Positions 37,492 through 38,080 of a stretch of DNA of 38,080 bases are shown here, piece by piece. The notes beneath the pieces are model-generated. The model was not told where the DNA came from, did no database searches, and saw nothing but the letters and a program-made list of their open reading frames with translations. Each line of letters starts with the position of its first letter. Within the stretch, counting starts at the first letter, position 1. A program made the translations under genes and the position numbers. Source of the DNA: Gemmatimonadota bacterium (lineage in GTDB: Bacteria; ARS69); NCBI GenBank assembly GCA_030747075.1, contig JASLLL010000027.1, positions 1-38,080 on the forward strand. The letters are read 5' to 3'.

Positions 37492-37646
37492 AGGCGCGGC
37501 GTGTCTTGACAACCTTCGGGATCTCCTCCAAGGTACCCGGGACTTTTCCCCGGGACGCGCCGTTCCGGTCCGCCTTCAAATGGAGGGCAGATCCGCGCGG
37601 CCGTGTCCGCGAGCGTGCAGATGCCAAGACTCCGAGGAGATGAAAC

Positions 37647-38080
37647 ATGAACAGGACTGGTCGGGGGCTCTCCCCCTGGGTGCCCTGGCTTGGGATTCTA
37701 TTGATCGTGGGAGGGTGTTCCCCGCCTGACCAGAGTACTCAGGTCGAGGTCATGGCGGAGCCGGTTTCGAATGGAGACGAGGAGTTTCGCCAGAGTCTCT
37801 TTCTGGGAGATCAGTACCGATCCAGCGGACTCTTGGGCAAGGCGGTGGAGGAGTATCGCAAGGCGGTGGACCTCAAGCCGGATGATCCGGATGTCTACGC
37901 GCGTCTCGGTTTTGCGCTGACGGAAATGGAAGAGTTCGAAGACGCAGTCAAAGCGTATCGGCGTTATGTCGCCCTGCGCCCGAAGGACTGCAACAGTCAC
38001 GCCAGTCTGGCCTTCTCGTACATGAAGCAGGGGCTTTCGGATCAGGCCATCGTGTCCTATGAGCACGCCATGGAGCTCTG
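37647..38080 (+). CDS. TPR-repeat lipoprotein, cut off by the window edge
   Basis: The first 144 codons of a TPR lipoprotein that continues past the right edge. ATG 37647 has GAGGAGA at 37634-37640. The signal peptide ends in LLIVGGC with lipidated C24. After an acidic linker the repeats AVEEYRKAVDLKPDDPDVYA, AVKAYRRYVALRPKDCNSHA and IVSYEHAMEL are clear. It resembles the lipoproteins at 20196 and 36829 in layout and follows the latter by 155 bases. A TTGACA at 37506-37511 in that gap could be a -35 box, but I find no good -10. Full length and end are unknown. Confidence 0.85.
   Translation, partial: MNRTGRGLSPWVPWLGILLIVGGCSPPDQSTQVEVMAEPVSNGDEEFRQSLFLGDQYRSSGLLGKAVEEYRKAVDLKPDDPDVYARLGFALTEMEEFEDAVKAYRRYVALRPKDCNSHASLAFSYMKQGLSDQAIVSYEHAMEL

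Noticed and set aside
37506-37535. Promoter with TTGACA before the last TPR gene
   Set aside because: The -35 box is perfect but no reasonable -10 box lies 16-18 bases away.

Overview
The window (38,080 bases, high GC) looks like a chromosomal segment of an uncultured-type bacterium near the FCB superphylum, such as the candidate phyla Eisenbacteria, Krumholzibacteriota or Latescibacterota. This is inferred from the GC-rich, strongly Shine-Dalgarno-led genes, the FlgD-like Ig C-terminal domains on secreted proteins (with the NPFNP-type signature), the right-handed beta-helix secreted proteins and the many TPR lipoproteins. It is not proven. The complete 23S gene present here would settle it.

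Region 1 (1-3326) is the 3' part of an rRNA operon: the end of the 16S-23S spacer, a complete 23S rRNA, a 5S rRNA and a strong intrinsic terminator. No tRNA lies between them.

Region 2 (about 3370-22727) is a dense, all-plus-strand housekeeping block: an EF-G paralogue, yebC, ruvC-ruvA-ruvB, queA-tgt, yajC, def-fmt-rsmB, a PASTA-domain membrane protein, rpe, ffh-rpsP-rimM-trmD-rplS-rnhB-yraN, a 48-residue membrane peptide, a TPR lipoprotein and comM. Many neighbours overlap by 1-4 bases (ATGA, GTGA, TTGA, TAATG), which suggests translational coupling. The block combines Holliday-junction processing, queuosine and other tRNA/rRNA modification, formyl-Met handling, SRP/Sec export and ribosomal proteins. 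Several genes start with TTG or GTG.

Region 3 (22760-38080) is accessory. It holds a tandem-GNAT protein, a hairpin with a possible gene remnant on the minus strand, and a secreted beta-propeller protein with a FlgD-like tail. Next come a two-domain protein joining a pyruvate-kinase-like half to an ATP-sulfurylase-like half and, directly after it, a PAPS-type sulfotransferase. A minus-strand secreted Asp-box propeller protein with a FlgD-like tail, two secreted beta-helix proteins, a degenerate aldo/keto reductase, a minus-strand pabB plus class IV aminotransferase pair, and two more TPR lipoproteins (the last cut by the window edge) complete it.

The most interesting unit is the pyruvate kinase/ATP sulfurylase fusion beside the sulfotransferase (25844-29083). 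The kinase half keeps the residues expected for catalysis, but the sulfurylase half has lost parts of its nucleotide-binding signature and no APS kinase is nearby. Other points worth checking are a 9-bp hairpin that hides the comM ribosome binding site, an EF-G paralogue with altered G3 and G4 motifs, and a short C-terminal tail on a beta-helix protein that may be an alternative sorting signal.
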